The translations under genes were made by a program, and so were the position numbers. The notes beneath the pieces are model-generated. The model did not search any database and had not been told where the DNA came from. It worked only from the letters and a program-made list of their open reading frames with translations. 14,585 nucleotides of DNA, taken from the NCBI GenBank assembly GCA_004298625.1, contig SCSY01000168.1, forward strand, positions 1-14,585, given 5' to 3'. This document shows, piece after piece, positions 1-6,348 of this stretch. Every line of letters begins with the position of its first letter. Within the stretch, counting starts at the first letter, position 1. Source of the stretch: Nitrospirota bacterium (GTDB lineage Bacteria > Nitrospirota > Thermodesulfovibrionia > Thermodesulfovibrionales > UBA1546).

Positions 1-243
1 GTTGATGAACTGCTCGAAAAAGGACGGAGGACCTTCAACATCGGAGAAAGAAAAAAGGCATACTTCAGGATACAGGAGATACTTGCAGAAGAATTGCCTT
101 ATATATTTCTATACGTGCCGGATTCAACGCCTATAGTGCATGCAAGGTTTGGAGGCATTAAGGCCACACCCATAGGAATAACGTATAATCTTCATAAATG
201 GTATGTGCCGAAAGATCAGCAGAGGCACAGCATGGAGCCTTAG
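1..243 (+). CDS. ABC transporter peptide-binding protein, C-terminal fragment
   Basis: An open frame enters from the left edge and ends at TAG (241-243), giving the last 80 residues of a protein. The segment with ELPYIFLYVPDSTPIVHAR followed by a region ending in LHKWYVP resembles the C-terminal lobe of family 5 solute-binding proteins (SBP_bac_5: DppA/OppA/NikA type). In that family the segment near the C-terminus packs as a strand-helix pair reading roughly 'LPyiplyy'. The stop codon directly abuts the ATG of the first permease (TAGATG), which fits an importer operon ordered binding protein, permease, permease. The mature protein would be extracytoplasmic and would deliver a peptide or other small ligand to the permeases. 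The ligand cannot be told from this fragment and the N-terminus lies outside the window. Confidence 0.85.
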   Translation, partial: VDELLEKGRRTFNIGERKKAYFRIQEILAEELPYIFLYVPDSTPIVHARFGGIKATPIGITYNLHKWYVPKDQQRHSMEP

Positions 244-1242
244 ATGCTTAATTATCTGATGAAACGTATTTTTGAGCTTATCCCCACGCTGTTCGGGATT
301 ACGCTCATCTCTTTCTTCATCATCCACCTCGCGCCGGGCAAACCCACAGATATATTCACTGAATTGAACCCGAAGATAACGCCTGAAGCGAGAGAGAAGC
401 TGGAAAAATATTACGGGCTCGATAAATCCATTATCGAGCAATACGGTATATGGCTGAAGAGGATTGCCAGGCTCGATTTCGGGGAGTCCTTCTCCTCCGA
501 CAGACGGCCTGTCATGGAAAAAATATGGGACAAGAAAAAACCCCTCCTCGAGCGCAGGCTTTTCGTTACCTTCATGATCAACCTGCTCTCTTTGGCCATC
601 ATACTAATTATCGCAATACCCGTCGGGATTACTTCCGCAACACGCAGGAATTCCCTTTACGACAAGATAACAACCGTCAGCGTATTTTTTGGATTTGCCA
701 TGCCCTCCTTCTGGCTTGCGCTTCTCCTGATGATTTTGTTCGGCGTATACCTTCACTGGCTGCCCATATCACAGCTTAAATCCATTAATTATGATTCTCT
801 TACCGCATTCGGAAAGATATGGGATATAGCCAGACACCTCATACTTCCCATCTTCGTGTCTGCATTCACCGGACTTGCCGCTGAATCAAGGTTCATGAGG
901 AGCAGCATGCTTGAGGTTATACGGCAGGATTATGTGACGGTGGCAAGGGCAAAAGGCCTTCCTGACAAGTTAGTTATATACCGGCACGCCCTCAGGAATG
1001 CCCTGCTCCCAATCATCACGCTGATGGGCCTTAGCGTAGGCGGGCTTATAGGCGGCAGCGTCATCTTTGAAAATATATTCGGGATACCGGGGATGGGACA
1101 ATTGTTCTACATGAGCGTTATGACGAGGGATTATCCCATGGTTATGTGCATACTCACAATCGGCGCGCTGCTTACGCTTATCGGGAATTTGCTAGCTGAT
1201 ATAGGTTATATGCTGGCTGACCCGAGGATAAGGACAGGATAA
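244..1242 (+). CDS. ABC transporter permease, DppB/OppB family
   Basis: This 332-residue inner-membrane permease belongs to the dipeptide/oligopeptide/nickel importer family. The N-terminus (MLNYLMKRIFELIPTLFGIT) is the typical first transmembrane helix of DppB-like proteins, followed by the periplasmic segment with HLAPGKPTD. Hydrophobic helices recur near residues 105-130, 140-165, 190-215, 255-280 and 295-320. The cytoplasmic EAA-type loop that contacts the ATPase is visible as VARAKGLPDKLVIYRHALRN followed by ALLPI, with the conserved G and LP. The start ATG follows the upstream stop with no gap, so translation is probably coupled. It pairs with the DppC-type gene one base downstream. The ATPase subunits are not in the window, so they lie upstream or elsewhere. 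Substrate is undetermined. Confidence 0.95.
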   Translation: MLNYLMKRIFELIPTLFGITLISFFIIHLAPGKPTDIFTELNPKITPEAREKLEKYYGLDKSIIEQYGIWLKRIARLDFGESFSSDRRPVMEKIWDKKKPLLERRLFVTFMINLLSLAIILIIAIPVGITSATRRNSLYDKITTVSVFFGFAMPSFWLALLLMILFGVYLHWLPISQLKSINYDSLTAFGKIWDIARHLILPIFVSAFTGLAAESRFMRSSMLEVIRQDYVTVARAKGLPDKLVIYRHALRNALLPIITLMGLSVGGLIGGSVIFENIFGIPGMGQLFYMSVMTRDYPMVMCILTIGALLTLIGNLLADIGYMLADPRIRTG

Positions 1243-1243
1243 T

Positions 1244-2101
1244 ATGGGAAATCATAATATCGGGGAAATAATCTGGAAGAAGTTCAGCAGAAACCGGCTC
1301 GCAACAGCCGGCGGGATTGTAGTTGTCCTGCTTTTCACCATTGCAATCCTTGCGCCTGTCCTCTCTCCTTATAACCCGGATGATATAGACAGAAAGCATA
1401 TTCTCGAGCCTCCGGGCCTCGGCCACCCTTTGGGAACAGACGACCTCGGCAGGGACGTCCTGAGCAGGATGATATGGGGTTCGCGCATTTCGCTCGCTGT
1501 TGGTTTCGTAGCAGTCGGCATCTCCACTGCGATAGGTATGCTTCTGGGCGCGCTTTCAGGCTATTACGGCGGCTGGCCCGACAGGGCCATCATGAGGTTC
1601 ATTGATATTATGCTCTCGATCCCGACCTTTTTCCTCATCCTTGCGGTAATCGCATTCATCGGACCGAGCATATGGAACATAATGATCGTTATCGGCATTA
1701 CCTCATGGATGGGAGTGGCGCGTTTGGTCCGGGCTGAGTTTCTATCAATAAAGGAACGGGAGTATGTGCTTGCAGCAAAGGCTATTGGAGCAAATGACCT
1801 CAGAATAATCTTCAAGCACATCATGATAAACAGCATGTCGCCTGTGTTCGTCTCCGCTATCCTCGGTGTTGCAGGCGCAGTGCTTGTAGAATCAGCTCTG
1901 AGCTTCCTCGGCATCGGCGTGCAGCCTCCGACCCCAAGCTGGGGAAACATTCTTACTCTGGGAAAAGATAATATCGAAATAGCCTGGTGGCTCTCGATAT
2001 TCCCTGGTCTCGCGATTCTTATTACGGTTCTCGGATATAACCTTCTCGGAGAGGGATTAAGGGACGCACTTGACCCGAGACTGTGGGATGTGGAATTATA
2101 G
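1244..2101 (+). CDS. ABC transporter permease, DppC/OppC family
   Basis: This 285-residue second permease of the importer forms the heterodimeric channel with the preceding protein. It shows the OppC N-terminal module: a cytoplasmic start, KKFSRNRLATAGG, one transmembrane helix and the hallmark HPLGTDDLGRDVLSRMIWG around residues 65-83. The BPD-type membrane domain with about five helices follows. The EAA loop reads REYVLAAKAIGANDLRIIFK, and the late motif SFLGIGVQPPTPSWG is characteristic of DppC. Only one base separates it from the upstream stop codon; AGGA about 7 bases before the ATG serves as ribosome binding site. Length is normal for the family. The substrate (peptide, nickel or another small molecule) cannot be deduced from the permease. 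Confidence 0.95.
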   Translation: MGNHNIGEIIWKKFSRNRLATAGGIVVVLLFTIAILAPVLSPYNPDDIDRKHILEPPGLGHPLGTDDLGRDVLSRMIWGSRISLAVGFVAVGISTAIGMLLGALSGYYGGWPDRAIMRFIDIMLSIPTFFLILAVIAFIGPSIWNIMIVIGITSWMGVARLVRAEFLSIKEREYVLAAKAIGANDLRIIFKHIMINSMSPVFVSAILGVAGAVLVESALSFLGIGVQPPTPSWGNILTLGKDNIEIAWWLSIFPGLAILITVLGYNLLGEGLRDALDPRLWDVEL

Positions 2102-2107
2102 ATACCT

Positions 2108-2608
2108 ATGATAATTAAAGGCATAAACTGGAAATTCGGAAATGACGTGGATACGGATGCGATAATACCTGCGAGGTATCTGAATACCTCTGATCCGGGA
2201 GAGCTTGCAAAGCACCTAATGGAGGATGCCGACAAGGATTTTCCATCCAAAGTAAAGGCAGGCGATATTATTGTCGCAGGAAAGAATTTCGGCTGTGGTT
2301 CATCGAGGGAGCACGCGCCGATAGCAATTAAGGCAGCCGGCATTCAGGCTGTCATCGCAAAGAGCTTTGCGAGGATATTCTACAGAAATTCGTTCAACAT
2401 AGGACTTCCTATATTCGAATCTGAGGAGGCGTCGGAGAAGATAAAAGAAGGCGATGAAATCGAGATAGATGCGGATAATGGGATTATAAAAAATATTTCA
2501 AAAGACGAGTCCTATAAGGCAAACCCGATCCCTCCGTTCATGCAGGAGCTTATTTCAGCAGGCGGGCTTGTCGAGTGGACGAAGAGGAAGCTGGCAGCGA
2601 AGAGTTAG
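2108..2608 (+). CDS. leuD: 3-isopropylmalate dehydratase small subunit
   Basis: This 166-residue protein is the small (swivel-domain) subunit of isopropylmalate isomerase. With the Fe-S large subunit LeuC it converts 2-isopropylmalate to 3-isopropylmalate in leucine synthesis. The family signatures are VDTDAIIPARYLNT (residues 14-27), GKNFGCGSSREHAP (about 59-72) and AKSFARIFYRNSFNIGLPI. At about 165 residues it is the short form paired with two-gene LeuC/homoaconitase enzymes, not the roughly 200-residue enterobacterial form. The loop after the first motif (YLNT, residues 24-27) lies where this family discriminates isopropylmalate from homoaconitate-type substrates, so a relaxed or alternative substrate is possible. 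It starts 6 bases after the permease stop with only a weak Shine-Dalgarno, suggesting coupling. leuC is not in the window, so leuD is physically detached from its partner or its partner lies upstream of the transporter. Confidence 0.93.
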   Translation: MIIKGINWKFGNDVDTDAIIPARYLNTSDPGELAKHLMEDADKDFPSKVKAGDIIVAGKNFGCGSSREHAPIAIKAAGIQAVIAKSFARIFYRNSFNIGLPIFESEEASEKIKEGDEIEIDADNGIIKNISKDESYKANPIPPFMQELISAGGLVEWTKRKLAAKS

Positions 2609-2670
2609 GCGTAAAAAACTTTCCATAAAATTTTTCTAAAGTGACGTAACAAAAAAATTCTACTTTTCCC

Positions 2671-2699
2671 TTGACATATACAAGATATTGTGGTTTAAT
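2671..2699 (+). promoter_or_regulatory. sigma70-type promoter of nrdJ
   Basis: TTGACA (2671-2676, full consensus) is followed after exactly 17 bases by TTTAAT (2694-2699, 5 of 6 matches to TATAAT). It lies in the 175-base gap between leuD and nrdJ, so nrdJ is likely transcribed separately from the transporter/leuD operon. Transcription would begin near 2706, leaving a leader of about 80 bases. A near-palindrome fills the spacer exactly (see the NrdR-box entry). Confidence 0.8.
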
Positions 2700-2734
2700 T
2701 ACTGAAACTTTACTGAATACACAAACTATAGAAA
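2678..2734 (+). promoter_or_regulatory. probable tandem NrdR boxes
   Basis: Box 1 (2678-2693, ATACAAGATATTGTGG) fits the NrdR box, roughly acaCwAtATaTwGtgt, at 13 of 16 positions by eye and contains an ACAA/TTGT dyad. It fills the whole spacer between the -35 and -10 elements, where binding would block polymerase. Box 2 (2719-2734, ACACAAACTATAGAAA) matches at about 11 of 16; its right half is degenerate. The boxes are 41 bp apart start to start, close to four helical turns. NrdR regulates through paired boxes spaced by whole turns and represses ribonucleotide reductase genes in response to dATP/ATP. A regulator upstream of nrdJ is therefore biologically sensible, but the second box is weak and the regulator gene is not in the window. 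Confidence 0.6.
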
Positions 2735-2751
2735 TACAGGAGGCCTGATTG

Positions 2752-2787
2752 ATGGAGCTTTGCAAGGGTCTTGGGGAGGGATTATGA
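2752..2787 (+). CDS. 11-codon leader ORF coupled to nrdJ
   Basis: A perfect AGGAGG (2738-2743) stands 8 bases before ATG at 2752, the best ribosome binding site in this leader. The frame reads MELCKGLGEGL and stops at TGA (2785-2787), which overlaps the proposed nrdJ start ATG (2784-2786) as ATGA. This geometry is typical of translational coupling. The nrdJ start itself has only a close GGAGG (4 bases away, inside the leader ORF), so ribosomes finishing the leader could re-initiate on nrdJ. Whether the peptide has a function is unknown; the arrangement may only deliver ribosomes. Confidence 0.4.
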   Translation: MELCKGLGEGL

Positions 2788-5012
2788 AGGCGGTGAATGG
2801 TCTGTGTTTTACTCCAAACGCATTAAAAGTTCTTGAAAAGCGATACCTTAAAAAAAATGAGGAAGGGAAAATTGTTGAGACGCCCCATGACCTTTTTAAA
2901 AGGGTTGCCGGAAGCGTAGCGGCTGCGGACATCCACTACGGAAGCTCAGAGGCAGAGGCGGAGGCATTAGGGTTATCTTTCTATGATATGATGACTTCCC
3001 TTGATTTTTTCCCGAACAGCCCGACGCTGATGAATGCAGGAAGAAGGCTCGGCCAGCTCTCCGCATGTTTTGTCCTCCCTGTTGATGATTCCATGGAGTC
3101 AATCTTTGATGCTGTTAAAAATGCCGCGATAATACATAAATCAGGCGGCGGCACAGGGTTCAGTTTTTCGAGACTCAGACCAAACGGAGATGTAGTGGGC
3201 TCTACAAAGGGCATATCATCCGGCCCCATATCATTCATGACGGTATTCGATACCGCGACAGAGGCAGTAAAACAGGGCGGCACAAGAAGGGGAGCAAACA
3301 TGGGACTCCTGAGAATTGACCATCCTGACATACTGAGTTTTATAACATGCAAGGACGAGAATACAAAGCTTAACAACTTTAATATCTCTGTTGGATTAAC
3401 AGAGGAGTTCATGAATGCGCTTGAAGAGGACAGGCAGTATGACCTCATAAACCCGAGGACAAAAAAAATCACCCAGAGGCTCAAGGCCGGGGATGTCTTT
3501 GACCTCATAGTCAGCCATGCCTGGAAAAACGGAGAGCCAGGCATTGTATTTCTGGACAGGATAAACGCCTCGAACCCGACCCCTATGCTCGGCGAGATAG
3601 AGTCCACAAACCCCTGCGGCGAACAGCCTCTGCTGCCGTATGAGTCATGCAATCTCGGCTCAATAAATCTCGCAAAGATGGTAAAAGACAATGAGGTAGA
3701 CTGGGAAAGGCTCAGGGAAACTACATGGAAGGCGGTTCACTTCCTCGACAATGTCATAGACGTAAACAAATATCCCATTAAGAAGATTGACGAGATGACA
3801 AAGGCAAACAGGAAGATAGGCCTGGGCATAATGGGCTGGGCCGACATGCTCATCCTTATGAATATCCCTTATAACTCTGAAAAGGCTGTCGGGCTTGCAG
3901 AAGATGTAATGGGCTTTATACAGGCAGAGGGCAAAAAAGCAACTTCTTCCCTTGCTGAGGCGCGCGGCGTATTCCGGAATTATGAGGGAAGCATCCATGA
4001 CGGAAAACTAAAGGTAAGAAACGCAACAGTAACAACAATCGCTCCCACAGGCACACTCTCAATAATCGCAGGCTGTTCCTCGGGCATAGAGCCGCTCTTT
4101 GCGGTCTCTTACGTAAGGACGGTAATGGAAGGGACAAAGCTCATAGAGGTAAATCCTAATTTTGAAAAAGTTGCGAGGGAGCGCGGGTTCTGGAACAGGG
4201 AGCTGATGGAGAAGATCGCGGAAAAGGGAAGCATAAAAGAATTCAAGGAAATCCCGGATGATGTAAAGGCGGTATTCGTCACTGCGCACGACATAAAACC
4301 TGAGGAACATATAGCCATGCAGGCGGCGTTCCAGAAATATGTTGACAATGCAGTTTCAAAGACAGTGAACTTCTCTCATGATGCGACAACAAAAGATGTC
4401 GAAGATGTATATCGCCTGGCCTACAAGCTCGGCTGCAAGGGAGTTACGGTATACAGGGACGGCTCAAGGGAAGAGCAGGTATTGACGACCGGCAAACAAA
4501 AAGAAAGCCCAAAAACACAGAGTGCGCAGCCGATTCAGAAAATAGTCCCGAGAAAAAGACCCGAGATGATCAAGGGCGCTACACGCCTGATGAAAACAGG
4601 CTGCGGAAATATTTATATCACAATTAACGAAGATGAAAAAGGTCATCTCTTCGAACTCTTCACCTCTATGGGTAAAGCAGGAGGATGCGCCTCGAGTCAG
4701 TCAGAGGCATTGGGGAGACTTATTTCGCTTGCCTTGAGATCGAATATCGAGCCTGAAGCAATCATGAGCCAGCTTAAAGGCGTCCGTTGCCACCAACCGG
4801 CATGGCACAGCGGCGGACAGATTTTCTCTTGCTCTGATGCAATTGCAAAGGCTCTTGAAAAATACCAGCATGTTTGCGATAAGGGCAACGGTAACGGACA
4901 CAAGGACAATGACATCATGCTGATAGGCGCGTGTCCTGAATGCGGAGGCGCTGTTGAGCACGAGGGAGGATGCGCAGTCTGCCATAACTGCGGCTTTACA
5001 AAATGCGGGTAA
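2784..5012 (+). CDS. nrdJ: adenosylcobalamin-dependent (class II) ribonucleotide reductase
   Basis: This cytosolic enzyme of about 742 residues reduces ribonucleotides to deoxyribonucleotides using a B12-derived thiyl radical, independent of oxygen. Catalytic features are C95 (SACFVLP), the N276-C278-E280 triad in NPCGEQPLLPYESC, and C289, 11 residues after C278. In the Thermotoga maritima enzyme the radical Cys and the second disulfide Cys are also 11 residues apart. IAPTGTLSIIAG is the phosphate-binding region. There is no N-terminal ATP cone. A TSCPD domain occupies about residues 595-700 (TGCGNIYITI, GGCASSQSEALGRL). A Cys-rich tail (CPECGG, CAVCHNCG, ending KCG) probably shuttles electrons from thioredoxin. 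I chose the ATG at 2784 because FTPNALKVLEKRY begins soon after it and GGAGG lies 4 bases before. An in-frame TTG at 2760 is possible but poorly placed relative to AGGAGG. It has its own promoter and probable NrdR control. Confidence 0.95.
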   Translation: MKAVNGLCFTPNALKVLEKRYLKKNEEGKIVETPHDLFKRVAGSVAAADIHYGSSEAEAEALGLSFYDMMTSLDFFPNSPTLMNAGRRLGQLSACFVLPVDDSMESIFDAVKNAAIIHKSGGGTGFSFSRLRPNGDVVGSTKGISSGPISFMTVFDTATEAVKQGGTRRGANMGLLRIDHPDILSFITCKDENTKLNNFNISVGLTEEFMNALEEDRQYDLINPRTKKITQRLKAGDVFDLIVSHAWKNGEPGIVFLDRINASNPTPMLGEIESTNPCGEQPLLPYESCNLGSINLAKMVKDNEVDWERLRETTWKAVHFLDNVIDVNKYPIKKIDEMTKANRKIGLGIMGWADMLILMNIPYNSEKAVGLAEDVMGFIQAEGKKATSSLAEARGVFRNYEGSIHDGKLKVRNATVTTIAPTGTLSIIAGCSSGIEPLFAVSYVRTVMEGTKLIEVNPNFEKVARERGFWNRELMEKIAEKGSIKEFKEIPDDVKAVFVTAHDIKPEEHIAMQAAFQKYVDNAVSKTVNFSHDATTKDVEDVYRLAYKLGCKGVTVYRDGSREEQVLTTGKQKESPKTQSAQPIQKIVPRKRPEMIKGATRLMKTGCGNIYITINEDEKGHLFELFTSMGKAGGCASSQSEALGRLISLALRSNIEPEAIMSQLKGVRCHQPAWHSGGQIFSCSDAIAKALEKYQHVCDKGNGNGHKDNDIMLIGACPECGGAVEHEGGCAVCHNCGFTKCG

Positions 5013-5027
5013 CTTAAAAAGTCTTTG

Positions 5028-5073
5028 CGGCAAGGAGCCGTTCAAAGGTTTCAAGTCGTTGCGACTCGAAACC
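5028..5073 (+). other. two consecutive RNA hairpins in the leader of the small gene at 5091
   Basis: Hairpin A is CGGC (5028-5031) pairing with GCCG (5037-5040), with AAGGA in the loop, so a Shine-Dalgarno-like sequence is displayed there. Hairpin B spans 5047-5073: GGTTTC pairs with GAAACC and AGTCG with CGACT, with one A/C mismatch and a TTG loop. It abuts GAGGAG (5074-5079), the likely ribosome binding site of the next gene. No U-tract follows, so it is not an intrinsic terminator. It may stabilise the nrdJ 3' end, act as a processing site or modulate translation. I do not recognise it as a known riboswitch. Confidence 0.45.
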
Positions 5074-5090
5074 GAGGAGAATACCGACAG

Positions 5091-5291
5091 GTGGCAAGCC
5101 ATAAAGATAAAAAAGAATTATTAGCCCTCTACAAATTATTCGAAGGCCTGGAAGATACCATAATCTATACAGTCGGGCCTGAGGAAGATGTCCCGGCAAA
5201 GACACCTCATATACATGCCGACGAAACAGACCACAAGGTAAAGAGGGCACATGTATCCCTCAAAAAGGCTTCACAGGGAGGGATAAGATAG
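5091..5291 (+). CDS. hypothetical protein, 66 residues
   Basis: I do not recognise this protein. From GTG at 5091 it would be 66 residues, starting MASHKDKKELLALYKLF. It has an acidic, probably helical first half, a short hydrophobic stretch (DTIIYTVGP) and a His/Lys-rich second half (TPHIHADETDHKVKRAH). No signal peptide or membrane helix is visible, so it is probably cytosolic. GAGGAG lies 11 bases before the GTG, slightly far. The frame is open upstream to a TTG at 5025, but that stretch coincides with the hairpins and looks non-coding. It follows nrdJ by 78 bases and its stop overlaps the next gene, so the small genes here probably form one transcript. Confidence 0.55.
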   Translation: MASHKDKKELLALYKLFEGLEDTIIYTVGPEEDVPAKTPHIHADETDHKVKRAHVSLKKASQGGIR

Positions 5292-5680
5292 AAAACAGGG
5301 TAAGCCGTCATATACTGGTAAGCGTTGCATACATCGCCTGCAGGTTGATCGCAGGCAAAAGAGTAAGCTCCCTTTACGACCCCGATGAAGCAAAGAACAT
5401 AAACGTAAAAGAGATACTTGACGCTGAATTTATAAAGGAGTTCGACGAGAGACAGGTTGACCGCATAAGAAGCCATGCAAAGGGCAAGATGTATGAATAC
5501 AAGCCCGGCTCCGGCCATCCGATAGAAATATTCATAGACAAGAGAAACTTCATTATCCACGTCAAAGGCTCCTCCGCCTACTTCATCGGCAATGTCCATA
5601 AAGACATCGTTTGCTTTTATAACCACAAGGATGAGACGTACTTTAAGTATGAGATAAAGGGCTGGAATGAAAACCTCTAA
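5288..5680 (+). CDS. hypothetical protein, about 130 residues, unusual start
   Basis: I do not recognise this protein. The frame has no ATG or GTG near its 5' end; the first ordinary start codon is TTG at 5345, with no proper ribosome binding site. The sequence before that TTG reads like protein (IENRVSRHILVSVAYIAC then RLIAGKRVSSLYDP). GGGAGG at 5276-5281 sits 6 bases before an ATA codon at 5288, which overlaps the upstream stop as ATAG. An AUA start or a mutated or misread ATG is therefore plausible. The protein is mixed alpha/beta, contains HPIEIFIDKRNFIIHVKG, and has no signal peptide. Its end overlaps the next gene by 14 bases. If AUA is not used, it begins at 5345 and is 111 residues long. 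Confidence 0.6.
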   Translation: MENRVSRHILVSVAYIACRLIAGKRVSSLYDPDEAKNINVKEILDAEFIKEFDERQVDRIRSHAKGKMYEYKPGSGHPIEIFIDKRNFIIHVKGSSAYFIGNVHKDIVCFYNHKDETYFKYEIKGWNENL

Positions 5681-6020
5681 AACCATTCTCTGTTTTTTTC
5701 TTATCTTCGCCTTAATCTCTCCTGTGTTTGCGGAGGAGCAGCCTGCGGGAACGAAAAAAGAGAACGCCAAAAAGAATATCAAGGAAGCTGCCGGTAAGAT
5801 AAAAAAAGCCGACAGGGACTTAAAGAAAAAAATCAAGAAAGATACCGGGCAAATAAAGGAAAAGGCAAAAGAGGATATAAAGAAAACAAAAGAAGCTCAG
5901 AAAGAAACTAAAGGCTCTCTGGAAAAAATTCGTGAGAGCCTGAAAGAGGCTATCTATAAAACAAGGGATTTTTTAAAAGAAGGCTGGAAGAACTTCCGCA
6001 AGGCAATCGGACTGGATTAG
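5667..6020 (+). CDS. secreted lysine-rich helical protein
   Basis: This 117-residue protein has a clear signal peptide (MKTSKTILCFFLIFALISPVFA, cleavage expected after residue 22). The mature part is almost entirely Lys/Glu/Asp/Ala in an amphipathic helical pattern (KKNIKEAAGKIKKADRDLKK, then KKDTGQIKEKAKEDIKK). The C-terminus is more aromatic (TRDFLKEGWKNFRKAIGLD). Such a composition is seen in LEA-like or apolipoprotein-like proteins that bind membranes or stabilise others, but this is resemblance in style, not homology I can claim. The ATG lies inside the end of the previous gene (14-base overlap) with AAAGG 6 bases before it, so translation is coupled. Periplasmic location is inferred from the signal peptide. 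Confidence 0.8.
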   Translation: MKTSKTILCFFLIFALISPVFAEEQPAGTKKENAKKNIKEAAGKIKKADRDLKKKIKKDTGQIKEKAKEDIKKTKEAQKETKGSLEKIRESLKEAIYKTRDFLKEGWKNFRKAIGLD

Positions 6021-6040
6021 TCACCCTGAATATCATCAGC

Positions 6041-6301
6041 CTACAGCCTCAAATGCAGGGAAGTGATATTTTCAGACAAAGATCTCTTCTGAAGTCCTTG
6101 CTTCTTCGTGGCAGTTCCCGTAGCGGCCATGCTCATTATCAGATAGAGCACAACGCCTACTATAACAAGGATGAGAAAGACCTTAAAAACAAGTTTGAAG
6201 CTTTTATAGGCGACAAAAAGGATTAACAAGCCGACGGCAACTGAAACTACAAGATTGTCTCTGACTAAGGCAACAATACTGTCAATAATTTCTGTAAACA
6301 T
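6041..6301 (-). CDS. small membrane protein, function unknown
   Basis: This 86-residue protein on the minus strand converges on the preceding gene with only 20 bases between the stops. It has an amphipathic N-terminus (MFTEIIDSIVALVRDN) and two closely spaced hydrophobic helices at about residues 17-35 and 39-58. A short basic tail follows (KKQGLQKRSL), consistent with a hairpin inner-membrane topology. The ATG has AGG a few bases upstream on its strand. The gene is divergent from the hydrolase lipoprotein at 6349, so both promoters must lie between about 6302 and 6348. I recognise no family; a coding call is supported by its composition and the gap it fills, not by homology. Confidence 0.6.
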   Translation of the reverse strand: MFTEIIDSIVALVRDNLVVSVAVGLLILFVAYKSFKLVFKVFLILVIVGVVLYLIMSMAATGTATKKQGLQKRSLSENITSLHLRL

Positions 6302-6348
6302 ACCTGTTATAGTATATCATGGCTTTTGCAAAAGAGTTAGGGAGGCGC

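Noticed and set aside
1564..2343. Long minus-strand frame (259 codons) opposite the DppC-type permease and leuD
   Set aside because: It crosses two well supported genes, reads as low-complexity Ser/Ile/Pro-rich sequence with no motif, and is an antisense shadow of their codon usage.
2609..2670. Intrinsic terminator after leuD
   Set aside because: The A- and T-rich runs form only weak AT pairing with no GC stem before a U-tract.
2609..2783. Cobalamin riboswitch before the B12-dependent reductase
   Set aside because: The gap is only 175 bases, half of it lies upstream of the promoter, and no B12-box-like sequence is visible. NrdR-type sites explain the dyads better.
2981..3691. Minus-strand frame of 236 codons opposite nrdJ
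   Set aside because: nrdJ has full catalytic motifs in this stretch; the antisense frame has no recognisable domain or ribosome binding site.
5025..5090. N-terminal extension of the small gene at 5091 from TTG 5025
   Set aside because: The stretch coincides with two stable hairpins and an internal Shine-Dalgarno, and its translation (Arg/Gln-rich) does not resemble the rest of the protein.
6323..6334. Perfect 12-bp palindrome CTTTTGCAAAAG in the divergent gap
   Set aside because: It lies between divergent genes and could be an operator, but the sequence is AT-rich and short enough to be chance, and no promoter on either side is convincing.
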